From positions 250,869 through 314,868 of the forward strand of contig NZ_RHLK01000007.1 of assembly GCF_009757775.1 (NCBI RefSeq): DNA of 64,000 nt, given 5' to 3'. Each line of letters opens with the position of its first letter. The stretch's first letter is position 1. This stretch comes from Paenibacillus lutrae (GTDB taxonomy: Bacteria > Bacillota > Bacilli > Paenibacillales > NBRC-103111). Below the pieces are notes generated by a model. That model saw nothing but the letters and a program-made list of their open reading frames with translations. It was not told where the DNA came from and did no database searches. A program made the translations under genes and the position numbers. Positions 61,954-64,000 of this stretch are shown piece after piece.

Positions 61954-63309
61954 TCAACCTGCAGGAAGCTCCTGATGGGCTCTGTCCATATTGACGAATT
62001 TATTAAAGTTTTTGAGGAACGCGAGTTCCACTGTACCTACGGGGCCGTTACGCTGCTTGGCGATAATGATCTCGATGATGTTCTTCTTCTCCGATTCCTT
62101 GTCATAGTAATCATCCCTGTACAGGAAAGCTACGATGTCGGCATCTTGCTCAATGGAACCGGATTCCCTCAAGTCAGACATCATCGGGCGTTTATCCTGC
62201 CGCTGCTCGACACCCCGGCTGAGCTGGGAGAGTGCAATAACCGGCACATTCAGCTCACGGGCAATCTGCTTCAGCGTACGGGAGATCTCGGATACTTCCT
62301 GCTGCCGGTTATCGCCTTTACCGCGGCCCTGAATGAGCTGCAGGTAGTCGATCAGGATCATCCCGAGTCCCCGCTCCTGCTTCAGCCGCCGGCACTTCGC
62401 GCGGATATCGGTTACGGTGACCGAAGGGGAATCATCGATATAGATGTCCGCTTCGGACAGCGAGCCTATCGCCATCGTCAGCTTCTCCCAATCGTCCCCT
62501 TCGAGGAAACCGGACCTCATCCGGGTTGCATCCACATTGGCCTCCGCACAGATCATCCGCTGGACAAGCTGTGCGGCGCCCATCTCCAGGGAGAAGATCG
62601 CGACGGTTTCCTTGGCCCGCACACCCACATTCTGCGCTATATTCAGCGCAAAAGCAGTTTTACCGACAGAAGGACGGGCCGCCACGATAATCAAATCCGA
62701 ACGCTGGAAGCCGGATGTCATCTTGTCGAGGTCGTTAAACCCCGAAGGAATTCCGGTTGATCCCCCTTTATGCGAGTACAGGAACTCTACCCGCTCGAAG
62801 ACGTCCATCAAGACGTCCCGGATGGAGATAAAACCGTTCGAATTACGCCGCTGCGAAATCTCCAGAATGCGGGATTCCGCGTCGCTGAGCATGAGGCCGA
62901 CATCCTCAGCACTGGCGTAGCCGTCTGACACGATCTGTGTCGCGGTCCGGATCAGCCTCCGGAGCATCGATTTCTCTTCGACGATAGCTGCGTAGTAATC
63001 GATGTTGGCTGCCGTCGGGACGGCATTGGCGAGCTCGGACAAATAAGCGACCCCGCCAATCTCTTCGAGCAGCTGCTTGTTCTGCAGCCTCGCCGTCAGC
63101 GTCACGAGATCGACCGGCTCGTCTTCCTCCGCCAGTTCGATCATCGATTCGAAAATACGCTGGTGTGACGACCGGTAGAAATCGTCAGGCCCCATCCGCT
63201 CCATCGCGGTAATCAGTGAATCGCTATCCAACAGGATCGCGCCAAGAACCGCTTGTTCAGCTTCGATATTTTGCGGCGGAACACGATCCATGAACAATTC
63301 TTGGTTCAT
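61954..63309 (-). CDS. dnaB: Replicative DNA helicase DnaB
   Basis: A 451-aa hexameric helicase. The N-terminal domain that contacts primase (PPQNIEAEQAVLGAILLD) is followed by the RecA-like domain with Walker A ARPSVGKTAFAL and the GLGMILIDYLQL Walker B. It drives unwinding at the replication fork; this corresponds to Bacillus dnaC. An AGGTGA site precedes the ATG. Confidence 0.96.
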   Translation of the reverse strand: MNQELFMDRVPPQNIEAEQAVLGAILLDSDSLITAMERMGPDDFYRSSHQRIFESMIELAEEDEPVDLVTLTARLQNKQLLEEIGGVAYLSELANAVPTAANIDYYAAIVEEKSMLRRLIRTATQIVSDGYASAEDVGLMLSDAESRILEISQRRNSNGFISIRDVLMDVFERVEFLYSHKGGSTGIPSGFNDLDKMTSGFQRSDLIIVAARPSVGKTAFALNIAQNVGVRAKETVAIFSLEMGAAQLVQRMICAEANVDATRMRSGFLEGDDWEKLTMAIGSLSEADIYIDDSPSVTVTDIRAKCRRLKQERGLGMILIDYLQLIQGRGKGDNRQQEVSEISRTLKQIARELNVPVIALSQLSRGVEQRQDKRPMMSDLRESGSIEQDADIVAFLYRDDYYDKESEKKNIIEIIIAKQRNGPVGTVELAFLKNFNKFVNMDRAHQELPAG

Positions 63310-63360
63310 GTTCTTTCACCTGTTCTTCCGTTCATATTTTCTTGCTGCCGGAGCACGACT

Positions 63361-63804
63361 TTACTCTTCCGAAACTTGAACACTGATTGTCGCAGTCACT
63401 TCGGTGTGCAGTTTCACAGGAACCTTGGTTACGCCAAGAGTACGGATAGGATCGCTCAGTACGATTTTACGCTTATCGATCTTGTAGCCCAGTTTCTCAA
63501 GCTGCTCCGCGATTTGCTTGCTCGTAATGGCTCCGAACAGGCGGCCGCCTTCTCCGGATTTCGTACGGATGGTTACCGTTGTTTCGTTCAGCTTGGCACC
63601 GAGTGCTTCCGCTTCCTGTTTCTCTTGCTCTTTGCGCTTCTGCTCCGCCTTATTCTGCTGGTCAACCTTCTTTACCGCAGAATCCGTACCTGCCGCAGCC
63701 AAGCCTCTGGGGATCAGGAAGTTTGTTGCATAACCTTCCGAAACCTCTTTGATTTCACCTTTTTTGCCTTGTCCTTTAACATCTTTCAGAAATACGACTT
63801 TCAT
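63361..63804 (-). CDS. rplI: Ribosomal protein bL9
   Basis: A 147-aa ribosomal protein. The N-terminal domain ([20 protein letters not shown]) is linked by a long helix of basic and Gln/Glu repeats to a C-terminal domain. Its ATG overlaps the gdpP stop by 4 nt, giving the gdpP-rplI-dnaB order typical of Bacillales. Confidence 0.97.
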   Translation of the reverse strand: MKVVFLKDVKGQGKKGEIKEVSEGYATNFLIPRGLAAAGTDSAVKKVDQQNKAEQKRKEQEKQEAEALGAKLNETTVTIRTKSGEGGRLFGAITSKQIAEQLEKLGYKIDKRKIVLSDPIRTLGVTKVPVKLHTEVTATISVQVSEE

Positions 63805-64000
63805 TCGAAAAGCCCCTCCTCTTGCTCTATCTCTTCTAATATTTGTTTCAGCTTCAGAGCCGCTTCCTGCGGACTTATTTCAAGCTGAGTCGCTGCGTTC
63901 GTTAAATGCCCGCCGCCTCCCATACGCTCCATGACAAGCTGTACATTCATAGAACCGAGAGAACGCGCGCTGATACCGGTTAATCCGTCAGGTCTTACAC
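63801..64000 (-). CDS. gdpP: Cyclic-di-AMP phosphodiesterase GdpP, C-terminal end only
   Basis: About 65 codons at the window edge give [20 protein letters not shown] followed by [12 protein letters not shown], the DHHA1 end of the GdpP/YybT phosphodiesterase. The rest lies beyond the window. It would hydrolyse c-di-AMP in the membrane. Confidence 0.92.
   Translation of the reverse strand, partial: VRPDGLTGISARSLGSMNVQLVMERMGGGGHLTNAATQLEISPQEAALKLKQILEEIEQEEGLFE

Noticed and set aside
1..64000. CRISPR array, rRNA genes or complete tRNA genes
   Set aside because: No regularly spaced direct repeats of CRISPR type and no complete tRNA or rRNA gene were seen on either strand; only a T-arm-like fragment was noted.

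Overview
The window looks like a low-to-mid GC Firmicute of the Paenibacillaceae, most likely Paenibacillus. The right end carries the conserved Bacillales origin-proximal block gdpP-rplI-dnaB-purA / M23 peptidase / walR-walK-yycH-yycI-walJ-htrA-CxxH / rlmH, all on the minus strand. An SLH-domain surface protein, a leucine T-box ahead of leuA and a dedicated ECF importer fit the same group. All calls come from reading the sequence; no database search was possible.

Layout. 1-4 kb: a BlaI/BlaR1-type repressor-sensor pair (the sensor runs off the left edge) with twin operators, then a TetR regulator divergent from an MFS transporter around a long palindrome. 4.3-8.2 kb: an iron/heme uptake operon (lipoprotein, permease, ATPase, HugZ-like protein, DinB-like protein) behind a 17/19 Fur box. 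8.6-15.9 kb: a nucleoside salvage locus with an Mga-like regulator, a DeoD-like phosphorylase lacking two catalytic residues, a complete ECF transporter (S, T, A, A') and two nucleoside hydrolases. 16.3-19 kb: an SLH-anchored fibronectin-like surface protein. 19.3-30 kb: WYL and AraC regulators, GyrI-like proteins, a MacB/HrtBA-like ABC pair behind four 11-bp direct repeats, T-box-leuA, a membrane protein, a secreted DUF1214-like protein with a structured leader, and truncated oxidoreductase remnants.

The most interesting region is 28.9-47.6 kb, immediately downstream of rlmH. The last codons of rlmH (E-P-Y-H-K-stop) are the attachment site used by staphylococcal cassette chromosome (SCC) elements. 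Here sequences resembling that 3' end recur in the same orientation at about 43.3, 38.9, 31.5, 29.07 and 28.9 kb. One copy encodes the same five residues with different codons. The three copies at 43.3, 38.9 and 31.5 kb have an inverted-repeat-like arm on the rlmH side, as at the distal end of an SCC cassette. A 16-bp perfect inverted repeat links the rlmH end to the 38.9-kb site. A decayed large serine recombinase lies inside. I interpret this as a tandem array of SCC-like cassettes outside the staphylococci. Cassette 1 holds a probable ABC-three-component defence system behind a near-perfect LexA (SOS) box. Cassette 2 holds a methyltransferase coupled to a TIR-like/Mrr-like fusion, an AlbA-type protein, the recombinase remnant and a broken DMT transporter. 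Cassette 3 holds an IS3-family element, an ABC-F protein and a cluster of immunity-like genes, including a DUF4303-type protein and an LRR-like protein.

47.6-64 kb is conserved core: rlmH, a gluconokinase, the WalRK regulon and its auxiliary proteins, cell-wall peptidase, purA, dnaB, rplI and the 3' end of gdpP. Its higher GC contrasts with the AT-rich cassettes.
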